Assembly (NCBI GenBank): GCA_015233895.1
Contig: JADFXG010000010.1
Coordinates: 1-64,000, forward strand
Length of the DNA stretch: 64,000 nt
Source: Nitrospirota bacterium
GTDB lineage: Bacteria > Nitrospirota > Thermodesulfovibrionia > Thermodesulfovibrionales > Magnetobacteriaceae
Direction: 5' to 3'
In this document: piece by piece, positions 44,900 through 52,759 of the stretch
How positions within the stretch are numbered: position 1 is the stretch's first letter
Layout of the letters: each line of letters opens with the position of its first letter
Program-made: the position numbers and the translations under genes
Notes under the pieces: generated by a model
What the model was told of the DNA's origin: nothing
The model's input: the letters and a program-made list of their open reading frames with translations, nothing else
The model's database searches: none

Positions 44900-44924
44900 A
44901 TACTTGACAAAATTAGTAAGGTAT
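44900..44924 (+). promoter_or_regulatory. IscR type 1-like binding site
   Basis: The 25 bases match the IscR type 1 pattern ATASYYGACTRWWWYAGTC... at the ATA...GAC...AGT...TAT positions: ATACTTGACA-AAATT-AGTAAGGTAT. Only the bases at positions 10 and 19 differ from the usual T and C. It overlaps a TTGACA (44904-44909) and lies 18 bp before the Rrf2 gene start, as in autoregulated isc operons. Binding by the Rrf2 protein encoded next is inferred. Confidence 0.75.
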
Positions 44925-44941
44925 TATAAAATTAATTCATA

Positions 44942-45478
44942 ATGTTGAGATTATCAACAAAATGCCAGTACGGCGTAAGGGCTATGTATGAGATAGCGCG
45001 TGGATATCCTGACTCCCCATTGTCCATACGGGTGATATCGGAGCGGCAGGACGTATCAGTGCCGTTTTTAGAGCAGATACTGGGAAGGCTGCGCAAGGAT
45101 GGCCTTATAAAGAGTGTAAAGGGTCCGGGCGGTGGTTATTTATTAACAAAAAACCCTGAGGATATTACTATTGCAGAGATATTAACTACTTTAGAGGGCC
45201 CGTTTGCCATTACACTTTGTGCATCGGTGCATCCTGAAGACTCAGCTAGCTCAAAAGGCTGTATGAAAGCCGACCACTGTGTAATACAACACTTGTGGAG
45301 AGCGTTAGGGAGACAGATAGAGGAATTTTTACAGACCATAACACTGATGGATCTACTCAAGGGTAAACAGTTTGAGGATTTAATTTTTTCCTGTGATGCC
45401 GGTGCAGCCGGTTCGGTGTGTCCGAGGGATGTGCTACGGGCAGGCAGTAGCAAAGCTGTGGAGAGCGCTCTGACATGA
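44942..45478 (+). CDS. Rrf2/IscR-family regulator
   Basis: A 178-residue Rrf2 protein. The N-terminal winged helix begins LRLSTKCQYGVRAMYEIA; the GPGGGYLL wing is near residue 60. The three cluster Cys are in LCASVHP and KGCMKADHC (C-x14-C-x5-C), longer in the first gap than in E. coli IscR, then HLWRALGRQIEEFL. It likely senses Fe-S status. It starts 18 bp after the IscR-like box and overlaps the next gene by 4 bp. A long tail after the cluster ends in Cys-containing SCDAGAAGSVCPRDVL of unknown use. Confidence 0.88.
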   Translation: MLRLSTKCQYGVRAMYEIARGYPDSPLSIRVISERQDVSVPFLEQILGRLRKDGLIKSVKGPGGGYLLTKNPEDITIAEILTTLEGPFAITLCASVHPEDSASSKGCMKADHCVIQHLWRALGRQIEEFLQTITLMDLLKGKQFEDLIFSCDAGAAGSVCPRDVLRAGSSKAVESALT

Positions 45479-45765
45479 GTTTAAAATTTGTTGAAAATGT
45501 TAAGGCTGACGTGACAAGCGACATAGTGTATATGATGTGTCCTATGCACTTATTGAAATTAGACGAGCAAATAAAGGAGTTGGAAGACAGACAGGTGTTG
45601 GAGCTTCTAACAGACTATGATGGAGCTCTTGAGGATGTTCCGGCATGGTGCCAGAAGACTGGAAACGAGTTTTTGGGCATAGATGAGGAGGATGATTATT
45701 ACAAAATTTACATCAGAAAAGCCAGCGGCAAACCAGCGCCGGCGCTAAAAGAGGTGAATACATGA
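45475..45765 (+). CDS. TusA/SirA-like sulfur-carrier domain protein
   Basis: A 96-residue protein with the TusA core MMCPMHLLKLDEQIKEL (Cys near residue 22, in a CPxxLL-like pattern) and a later TGNEFLGIDEEDDYYKIYIRK. TusA relatives carry a persulfide to tRNA or cofactor enzymes. It overlaps both neighbours by 4 bp, so translation is coupled between the regulator and the IscS-like gene. A role as persulfide carrier in this operon is an inference. Confidence 0.8.
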   Translation: MSLKFVENVKADVTSDIVYMMCPMHLLKLDEQIKELEDRQVLELLTDYDGALEDVPAWCQKTGNEFLGIDEEDDYYKIYIRKASGKPAPALKEVNT

Positions 45766-46955
45766 AAAGACTATATTTTGACCATGTGGCTACAAACCCG
45801 CTGCTGCCTGAGGTGTTTGAGGTAATGGAGCCATACTTTAAGGGTGAGTTTGGAAATCCCCTTAGCATGTATGATCTGGGTTTTACGGCAAAACAGGGGA
45901 TAGAAAAAGCAAGGGAGCAGGTAGGTGCGTTAATAAACGCTAAGGCAGCGGAGATAATTTTCACGTCATCTGGAGCTGAGGCAAATAATTTCGCAGTAAA
46001 AGGACTTGCCATGTCAAGGCAAAACGATGGTAACCACGTAATAATATCTAAAGCCGAACACCACTCGGTGCTTAACACTGCCAGGTCACTGGAAAAACAG
46101 GGTTTTGTTGTAACATACCTGTCTTTGGATAAACACGGGCTTGTTGACCCTGCAGCTGTAAAGGCGGCAATCAACAAAGACACAGTACTGATTTCAATCA
46201 CACATGCCAATTCCGAGGTGGGTACGATAGAGCCAATACAGGAGATAGCTGAAATTGCCCATGAGCATAAAATTACTTTTCACGCCGATGGTGTTGCCAC
46301 AGTGGGCAACATGGAGGTGGATGTAAAGGCACTGGGAGTGGATGCTCTAAGTATGGCAGCGCACCAGTTTTATGGCCCTAAGGGAGCAGGGGCGCTTTAT
46401 CTGAGGGCAGGGCAGAGGATTTTACCCCTTATCTATGGCGGAATACAGGAAAACGGCAGGCGGGCGGGAACTGAAAATGTGCCAGCAATAGTTGGTATGG
46501 GTAAGGCGGCAGAGCTTGCTAAGGAAAAACTGCCGGAGCGGATGGCACACGTTAAAAAGTTAAGAGACAGGTGTATTGAGGGTCTATCTAAGGTGGAAAA
46601 GGTGCACTTAACGGGGCATCCTACGCTGAGACTTCCCGGGCATGCCAGTTTCGTTGTGGAGTTTATAGAGGGAGAAGGGATGTTGCTTATGCTCCTTTCT
46701 AAGTCAATATATGCAGCAAGCGGTTCAGCTTGTACATCAAAGGCACTTAAGGCCTCTCCCACGCTTGCCTCAATGGGCATACCGATAAGCCTCACGCACG
46801 GCTCGATTGTGTTTTCCTTTGGTATAGGCAACGAGATGGAGGATGTGGAGAGTTTACTTGTGGAGTTTCCAGCCATAGTGGGTAAGTTAAGGGCAATGTC
46901 TCCTTTTGCTAAGGAGGGCTGGCGCCCGGAGGATATGAAAACAGAGGAAAGTTAA
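45762..46955 (+). CDS. IscS/NifS-like cysteine desulfurase lacking the PLP lysine
   Basis: A 397-residue class V aminotransferase fold. It keeps the PLP-pocket features FTSSGAEANNFAV (about 67-79), AEHHSVL, THANSEVGTIEP, FHADGVAT and the mobile Cys loop SGSACTSKAL near residue 324. The catalytic motif, normally S-x-H-K-x-YGPKG, reads AAHQFYGPKG near residue 202: the Schiff-base Lys is Gln (CAG at 46366-46368). The start of the family (FDxxATTP) reads FDHVATNPL. PLP-dependent desulfuration should fail. Archaeoglobus IscS is a known case with this Lys replaced, proposed to give a Cys ligand during cluster assembly with IscU instead of sulfur. It is the third gene of the Rrf2 operon. Confidence 0.9.
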   Translation: MKRLYFDHVATNPLLPEVFEVMEPYFKGEFGNPLSMYDLGFTAKQGIEKAREQVGALINAKAAEIIFTSSGAEANNFAVKGLAMSRQNDGNHVIISKAEHHSVLNTARSLEKQGFVVTYLSLDKHGLVDPAAVKAAINKDTVLISITHANSEVGTIEPIQEIAEIAHEHKITFHADGVATVGNMEVDVKALGVDALSMAAHQFYGPKGAGALYLRAGQRILPLIYGGIQENGRRAGTENVPAIVGMGKAAELAKEKLPERMAHVKKLRDRCIEGLSKVEKVHLTGHPTLRLPGHASFVVEFIEGEGMLLMLLSKSIYAASGSACTSKALKASPTLASMGIPISLTHGSIVFSFGIGNEMEDVESLLVEFPAIVGKLRAMSPFAKEGWRPEDMKTEES

Positions 46956-46988
46956 TGTAACTTAAACATAAAAAACGGGAGGTTTAAC

Positions 46989-47357
46989 ATGTATAGCCAA
47001 AAATTAATGGATCACTTTACAAACCCAAGAAACGTGGGGGAGATGCCCGATGCCGATGGGGTTGGGATGGAGGGAAATCCTACCTGCGGCGATACAATGA
47101 AACTTTTCATTAAAGTGGAAAATGAAAAAATAGTTGATATAAAATTTCAGACATTTGGCTGTGGAGCGGCAATAGCGGTCTCCAGTATGATAACAGAGAT
47201 GGCAAAGGGCAAGACGCTGGATGAGGCGCTCCTGATAACGAAACAGGATGTGGCAGATGCTTTAGACGGGCTGCCGCCACAGAAAATGCACTGCTCAAAT
47301 CTTGGCGCCGATGCTTTAAGAAAAGCCATCGAGGACTATCGCCAGCGTGGTAATTGA
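46989..47357 (+). CDS. iscU: IscU/NifU-type Fe-S scaffold
   Basis: A 122-residue scaffold. The three Cys are in NPTCGD (with the conserved Asp), FGCGAA and MHCSNL, all intact, so clusters can form. It lies 33 bp after the IscS-like gene. The N-terminal MYSQKLMDHFTNPRNVG is the normal family start. With the Lys-less IscS the sulfur source is unclear; sulfide is an option in an anaerobe. Confidence 0.95.
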   Translation: MYSQKLMDHFTNPRNVGEMPDADGVGMEGNPTCGDTMKLFIKVENEKIVDIKFQTFGCGAAIAVSSMITEMAKGKTLDEALLITKQDVADALDGLPPQKMHCSNLGADALRKAIEDYRQRGN

Positions 47358-47483
47358 AAGCCTTTGAAGGTAAAGTGGACTGTAACAGGAATTAAACCCT
47401 GAGTGGTTGCTATTTTACTTTTAAAATGTTACAATACGTGCCGGTTCAGCTGTGTGTTGTCATCAGGCTGAAGTGAGTTAAAT

Positions 47484-47572
47484 GGAGAGGTGGCCGAGCG
47501 GTCGAAGGCAGCCGCCTGCTAAGCGGTTGTGGGGGTAATACTCCACCCAGGGTTCGAATCCCTGCCTCTCCG
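47484..47572 (+). tRNA. tRNA-Ser (GCT)
   Basis: A complete type II tRNA of 89 nt: acceptor GGAGAGG with CCTCTCC, a long variable arm (GTGGGGGTAATACTCCAC region), anticodon loop CTGCTAA giving GCT, T loop GTTCGAA. The 3' CCA is not encoded. Confidence 0.96.
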
Positions 47573-47760
47573 GTTCTTTTATCTTTTAAAATCAATAGGT
47601 TAGCTTCGCTTGTTTTACATAATAAGTGTTCCCGAACTGTCCTCAGGTATTTTCAATCTATATTTTTAATTGTAGTATCGTTCAAGTCTATTAGTTTTTT
47701 ACTTGAGGCAACTCGTGGTTGCGTGTTGCAATTCTAATGTTTTTATGGTAACGTAGGAGT

Positions 47761-48057
47761 ATGAACACATTAACCTTTGATACGTTAAAAGTATTTGAGA
47801 CACTTAAATCGTCCGGCTTTTCAGAGGAACAAGCAAAAGGCTTGTCTGATACGCTCAAGGTTGCACAGGAAACAGGGATCGAACGGTTTGCCACTAAAGA
47901 GGATGTATTTAAACTTGAAGTCAAAATAGAATCTGTAAAAGCAGAATTAAAAATAGATATAGAAAAATCAAAGTCCGAAACATTGAAGTGGATGTTCCTA
48001 TTCTGGGCAGGGCAGTTAGTAGCCATGTTCACCTTATTTAAATTCTTTTTTAAGTAA
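47761..48057 (+). CDS. DUF1640-like coiled-coil membrane protein (intact)
   Basis: A 98-residue protein: N-terminal helix pair (TLKVFETLKSSGFSEEQA), a ~40-residue coiled coil with KIESVKAELKIDIEKSK, and a C-terminal membrane helix WMFLFWAGQLVAMFTLF. The layout is that of DUF1640 (CCDC90-like) small proteins. The upstream TTTTATGGTAACGTA is shared with the broken paralogue at 30027, so the promoter or leader was duplicated too. Function unknown. Confidence 0.75.
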   Translation: MNTLTFDTLKVFETLKSSGFSEEQAKGLSDTLKVAQETGIERFATKEDVFKLEVKIESVKAELKIDIEKSKSETLKWMFLFWAGQLVAMFTLFKFFFK

Positions 48058-48194
48058 ACTACCTTACAAGACAATTTTATAAATCAATAAAGATTTAGCT
48101 TTCCTGTCTATAACTACTTGTAATGTATAGATGAATTAACAAATGTAAATAAAAAGGCCAGAGGAGTACTCTATATTAAAACCTCACTCCGGTT

Positions 48195-48602
48195 TTAAAA
48201 CGTATGTCCCACGTGCAGAAGAAAGAGGATTCCTATTGCCATAACACAAAGTGACAGAATCAAATCAAGAACAGGCGACAGGATAAACCTCTCGGCACAA
48301 ATCTGCTTTTCGATTTTCTTATACCGGATAAAACAAAATAAACTTAACACCACTCCCACTGCTATCAACAATTTGCCGATTGACGTAGAATAGTTTTTTA
48401 TCTCTTGTATTGCTCCTGTCTTAATACCGGTTATATTCATAATATCTATTGATTTCAGTAAAAACAGGCCAAACTTCTCTATCACAAAGCCAAATGCCAT
48501 GATGGACAGAGACGTTCGTATCCACGATAAAAACGTTCTCTCGTTTGAAAGATGCTGAAGGATATGGTCGAACTCGTTATTGTCTGGTTTGCACTCTGCC
48601 AT
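48195..48602 (-). CDS. DUF202 membrane protein (YidH-like)
   Basis: A 135-residue small membrane protein. LSWIRTSLSIMAFGFVIEKFG (about 20-40) is the DUF202 signature; two more helices follow at ~68-85 and ~108-130. Tandem with the next DUF202 gene, 16 bp upstream. Function unknown. Confidence 0.88.
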   Translation of the reverse strand: MAECKPDNNEFDHILQHLSNERTFLSWIRTSLSIMAFGFVIEKFGLFLLKSIDIMNITGIKTGAIQEIKNYSTSIGKLLIAVGVVLSLFCFIRYKKIEKQICAERFILSPVLDLILSLCVMAIGILFLLHVGHTF

Positions 48603-48618
48603 AGTGTTATGAGTCTCC

Positions 48619-49011
48619 TTATAAAGATTTATAAAGATTATAAATTAAGACAGTACTGATAACCAGGCCTGCCGCGGTAAGAAAACACGTTAAATAGTTC
48701 GTAAGCGTGTATCGCCCTTGCTGTATCATTTTATTAACATTTCTATACCGTATGCCGGCTAAAAATATAACGGAGGTTCCCAGCACAAGTAAAATACTGC
48801 CTGCTGCTGATGAGGTAATAAGTATTCCGGAGAAAAATATAGACTTTCGTTGAGTTAAGGAGGAAAACGCATTCAGGCTTTCGACAAAAATAACAAATTT
48901 CTCACTGATTATCCCAAATACGACTATGGATATTCCTGTTTTAACCCACGACAGGAAATTTCTGTCCATCACCTGCCGTGCTCTTTCTATGAGTTTCTCC
49001 TGCTCTGTCAA
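48619..49011 (-). CDS. DUF202 membrane protein
   Basis: A 130-residue DUF202 protein with LSWVKTGISIVVFGIISEKF near 21-40 and two later helices. It is a diverged tandem partner of the preceding gene and probably its upstream operon mate. It is divergent from hldE. Function unknown. Confidence 0.88.
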   Translation of the reverse strand: MTEQEKLIERARQVMDRNFLSWVKTGISIVVFGIISEKFVIFVESLNAFSSLTQRKSIFFSGILITSSAAGSILLVLGTSVIFLAGIRYRNVNKMIQQGRYTLTNYLTCFLTAAGLVISTVLIYNLYKSL

Positions 49012-49065
49012 ACCTAATAATTATACCAAATTTTAAACCAAATATGCTAAAATCAAAGGAGTTCT

Positions 49066-49542
49066 ATGGCACCGGAGTTCAAAGATAAGGTGTTGGGGCT
49101 TCTTGAGTTAAAGAGCCGTATCAACGCACTTAAAACCGATGGGAAAAAAATAGTGTTTACAAACGGTTGCTTTGACATCATTCACGTGGGACACACACGG
49201 TATTTAACTATGGCAAAGTCGCTTGGGGACATTCTCATAGTAGCCGTAAATTCCGATGATTCTGTTAGCAGACTAAAGCCGGGACGGCCTATAGTCAGTG
49301 AATATGAGCGTGCCGAGGTACTTGCCTCTCTCAGTATGGTTGACTATGTGGTGATTTTTAATGAGGATACCCCTTATGAGACAATTTGTGAGCTTTGTCC
49401 AGATGTGCTGGTTAAGGGCGGGGACTGGAAAAAACAAGATATTGTTGGTGCTGATATTGTGCCGGAGGTTCATAGTTTGCCTTTTGTTGATGGCAGATCC
49501 ACTACGGAGATTATAAATAAAATACTAAGGATCTGTTCCTAA
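49066..49542 (+). CDS. rfaE2: D-glycero-beta-D-manno-heptose 1-phosphate adenylyltransferase (HldE C-domain/RfaE2)
   Basis: A 158-residue nucleotidyltransferase: TNGCFDIIHVGHTRYL contains the HxGH motif (about residue 45-48), with VNSDDSVSRLKPGRP and a final DGRSTTEIINKI. It makes ADP-heptose for LPS. It is the stand-alone adenylyltransferase, so the kinase half must be separate. AAAGGAG precedes ATG 49066. It indicates a Gram-negative outer membrane. Confidence 0.93.
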   Translation: MAPEFKDKVLGLLELKSRINALKTDGKKIVFTNGCFDIIHVGHTRYLTMAKSLGDILIVAVNSDDSVSRLKPGRPIVSEYERAEVLASLSMVDYVVIFNEDTPYETICELCPDVLVKGGDWKKQDIVGADIVPEVHSLPFVDGRSTTEIINKILRICS

Positions 49543-49557
49543 AGGGTTTATGCAACT

Positions 49558-52500
49558 TTGTCAGTAAAAGACCTGATTGAAAAAAGACTTGCCCCCTGCC
49601 TCACAACGCCAATGCCGCAGAGGATATACAATCTTAAGGGCTCTTTGCTGCCACTGCTGCTAGCTCATACAGATGAGCCTTTTATCGCAGTTACCGAAAC
49701 TGAGGAGGAGGCTATTTCGGTGTTTGATGGGGTTGGGTATTTCTCAAAGCTTATGGGAAAACAACCCGCCATATACTTTCCGGAATCTCTTGATGCTGCC
49801 TCCAGCGGCAAACAGATTGAAATCCTGCTTAACGCAAAAAATGACTCATCATTTATCCTCACTCTGGCCTCATTTACTGCTCAGGTTGCCGATAAAACCG
49901 CAATCACCACACAGTCTATTGAGCTAAAAACCGGAGAGGAGTTTCCCCGTGAATATCTGAACGAAACCCTCACAGCGATGGGTTACAAAAGATCGGCGAT
50001 GGTGGTTGATGAGGGTGAGTTTAGCGTAAGAAACTATATATTCGACATATACCCGCCGGGTAGAAAAAACCCCATACGTGTTGAGTTTTTTGGTGATGAG
50101 ATAGACTCTGTCAGAGCCTTTGATGCCGACACCCAAAAGACAATAGAAAAGTTAGATAGTGAATCCATCCTGCCGCTAACTCAAAGCGGTGGCACTTGTT
50201 ATCTGTTTGAATCGTTTGAGACAAAACGGTTGTTTTTCATAAATGATGCAAAGACAAAGGGGAAAGAGTTTATCGCTGACTTTAAAAATGCCCCACCTTG
50301 TACGATTCTCTCCGGCATTGCGGTTGACACTGAGGGAACAGATGCCAAAGCGCTAGCACTTAATGGGCTTGGGCTGCTATCGGAAGAACGAAAGAACATA
50401 TCAGAGCTGCCTGCTGCAATAGCTGCAATCTCTGAAACCACACAAGTAATGCTGGTCTCCAAAACTGTTGCACAGTCGGAGCGCATTCGGGAGCTCTTTG
50501 CTGAAGTCTCTATGGATATACCCCTTGTCCCGGAACAAAAAGCATTTTCCGATTACGACGGAAATGTGTTTGTGGTAACGGGAGCGCTTAATGGAGGATT
50601 TTATCTGGATGGGCTTTTGGTGTTAACGGAGCTTGAGTTGTTTGGCGAGGTTAGAAGGCCTAAAAAATACAGGGGGTCAACAAAGGGTGAAATCCTAAGA
50701 ACCGCAGATGATTTAAAGCCCGGTGACTACATAGTCCACAGTGAGCATGGAATAGGCCTGTTTGAGGGCCTGAGGCGAGAAACTGCCGAGGACTTTAACT
50801 ATGACATGCTTGCCATCCAGTATGCTGACGGCGCAAGGCTCTACGTACCCGTCTATGGCATAGAGATGGTTAAAAAGTACCGCGCTTCAGAGGGCGTTGT
50901 CCCGCGGCTTGATAAACTTGGCGGTAAAACATGGGCTGCCGTAAAGCGCAAAGTCCGAAAAAACATAGAAGAGCTTGCCCAAAAACTCATTGCTCATTAT
51001 GCTCAACGGGAAATCACACCGGCTTTTGCCGTAAGTGCGGACTCCCACCTGCACCAGGAGTTTGACACCTTTTTCCCCTACGAACCGACTGTGGACCAAC
51101 TGAGCGCAACGGAGGAAATCAAGCGCAGTATGGAATCTGATAAACCTATGGACAGACTGCTTTGCGGCGACGTCGGGTACGGCAAGACCGAGGTAGCTAT
51201 GCGCGCTGCTTTCAAGGCCGTCTTTGACAGCAAACAGGTGATGGTTCTGGTTCCTACGACAATCCTCTGTGAGCAACACTATATTACTTTTAAGGAGAGA
51301 TTTGCCCCGTTTCCGGTCAGCGTTGACTATGTAAGCAGATTCAAGACTAAGGCAGAGATAGAGGGCGCACTGCTTCGGGCATCAAAGGGTGAGGTGGATA
51401 TAATTATAGGCACTCAGGCGCTGCTTTCTAAAAAAGTAGATGTCCCAAACCTTGCGCTTTTGATTATAGATGAAGAGCACCGCTTTGGTGTGGCGCAGAA
51501 GGAAAAAATAAAGGAGCTAAAAAGAGGCGTTCATTGCCTTACACTTAGTGCTACCCCCATACCACGAACACTTCAGATGTCTCTTTCCGGCATATGGACA
51601 ATGAGCACGATAGAGACTCCGCCTGAGGAAAGGCAAGCCGTGCGTACGTTTGTGATAAGTTTTGACAAAAACATAATAAAAGAGGCCATAGGCCGTGAAC
51701 TTCACAGACACGGACAGGTGTTTTTTGTTCATAACCGGATAGGCGACATTGATAAGTATGCTGCAATGATAAAGACGTTGTTTCCGGATAACACTGTGGC
51801 AGTGGCACACGGGCAGATGCATGAGCGTGAACTTGAAGATAAGATGCTTAAGTTTATGAAGCATGATATAGACGTGCTGGTTTCAACTTCAATAATAGGC
51901 TCAGGAATTGATGTGCCATCGGCTAACACGATAATAGTAAACCGGGCAGATATGATGGGGCTAGCTGACCTGTACCAGTTAAGGGGACGCGTGGGGAGAT
52001 CTAACGTAAGAGCGTATGCCTATCTAATCACTCCGGGTGAGGACTCGATGACAGGGGATGCTAAGAAGCGCTTGACGGCAATTCAGGAGTTAAGTTATCT
52101 TGGGGCGGGCCTGAGGCTTGCCATGAGGGATATGGAAATCCGCGGAGCCGGCAATCTGCTAGGCCCGCAGCAATCCGGCCACATATACGCACTTGGGTTT
52201 GACACCTACATGGAACTGCTTGAAGAGGAGGTGTCAAAGCAGCGGGGAACTTTTATAGAGCGAGAGTTTGAACCGACCGTGGATTTACGCATTCAGGCGC
52301 TGATACCGGAGGACTACATCGAGGATGTCGGGCTTAGGCTTAATTTTTACCGCAGAGTTGCCGCCGTTAAAGATGAGGATGCGTTGATTGCCCTGAAAGA
52401 CGAGATGAGAGACAGGTTTGGTGCTGTTCCGGATGTGGTTGAAAATCTCCTGGGTGTAGTAAGAGTAAAGCAACTCTGCAAAGCGCTTAAGCTTGAATTA

Positions 52501-52743
52501 GTTAAGCGTTACGGTCAAAAAATAGTGGTAACCGCCTCAGAGGATGCTGGTTTTGTCGCTGAGGATTTGCTAACACTTAAGAAAGCAACGAGAAATAATA
52601 TAAAACTCCTTCAGAGCGGATTTGAATTTTCCCCTGCTGATTTCAAAAAAGACGTTATAATTACAGAATTGACTGAGTTATTCAAAGCGCTTATAGAAAT
52701 AAATAGAAAGGGAGAGACGAGCTCCGCCCGCAAAACAGATTAA
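49558..52743 (+). CDS. mfd: transcription-repair coupling factor Mfd
   Basis: A 1061-residue Mfd. In order: UvrB-like damage-recognition region (1-~320), a CarD-like RNA polymerase-interaction domain (PGDYIVHSEHGIGLFEG near 395), the RecG-like translocase with GDVGYGKTEVA (Walker A, near 540) and DEEHRFG (Walker B), TRCF-type C-terminal domain near 930-1050. TTG 49558 is the only in-frame start here, following a weak AAAGGG, 15 bp after rfaE2. It removes stalled RNA polymerase and recruits UvrA. Confidence 0.95.
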   Translation: MSVKDLIEKRLAPCLTTPMPQRIYNLKGSLLPLLLAHTDEPFIAVTETEEEAISVFDGVGYFSKLMGKQPAIYFPESLDAASSGKQIEILLNAKNDSSFILTLASFTAQVADKTAITTQSIELKTGEEFPREYLNETLTAMGYKRSAMVVDEGEFSVRNYIFDIYPPGRKNPIRVEFFGDEIDSVRAFDADTQKTIEKLDSESILPLTQSGGTCYLFESFETKRLFFINDAKTKGKEFIADFKNAPPCTILSGIAVDTEGTDAKALALNGLGLLSEERKNISELPAAIAAISETTQVMLVSKTVAQSERIRELFAEVSMDIPLVPEQKAFSDYDGNVFVVTGALNGGFYLDGLLVLTELELFGEVRRPKKYRGSTKGEILRTADDLKPGDYIVHSEHGIGLFEGLRRETAEDFNYDMLAIQYADGARLYVPVYGIEMVKKYRASEGVVPRLDKLGGKTWAAVKRKVRKNIEELAQKLIAHYAQREITPAFAVSADSHLHQEFDTFFPYEPTVDQLSATEEIKRSMESDKPMDRLLCGDVGYGKTEVAMRAAFKAVFDSKQVMVLVPTTILCEQHYITFKERFAPFPVSVDYVSRFKTKAEIEGALLRASKGEVDIIIGTQALLSKKVDVPNLALLIIDEEHRFGVAQKEKIKELKRGVHCLTLSATPIPRTLQMSLSGIWTMSTIETPPEERQAVRTFVISFDKNIIKEAIGRELHRHGQVFFVHNRIGDIDKYAAMIKTLFPDNTVAVAHGQMHERELEDKMLKFMKHDIDVLVSTSIIGSGIDVPSANTIIVNRADMMGLADLYQLRGRVGRSNVRAYAYLITPGEDSMTGDAKKRLTAIQELSYLGAGLRLAMRDMEIRGAGNLLGPQQSGHIYALGFDTYMELLEEEVSKQRGTFIEREFEPTVDLRIQALIPEDYIEDVGLRLNFYRRVAAVKDEDALIALKDEMRDRFGAVPDVVENLLGVVRVKQLCKALKLELVKRYGQKIVVTASEDAGFVAEDLLTLKKATRNNIKLLQSGFEFSPADFKKDVIITELTELFKALIEINRKGETSSARKTD

Positions 52744-52759
52744 GAAAAACAATACTTAT

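Noticed and set aside
44749-44910. N-terminal extension of the Phd/YefM antitoxin
   Set aside because: It is hydrophobic and unlike antitoxins; a strong RBS sits just before ATG 44748.
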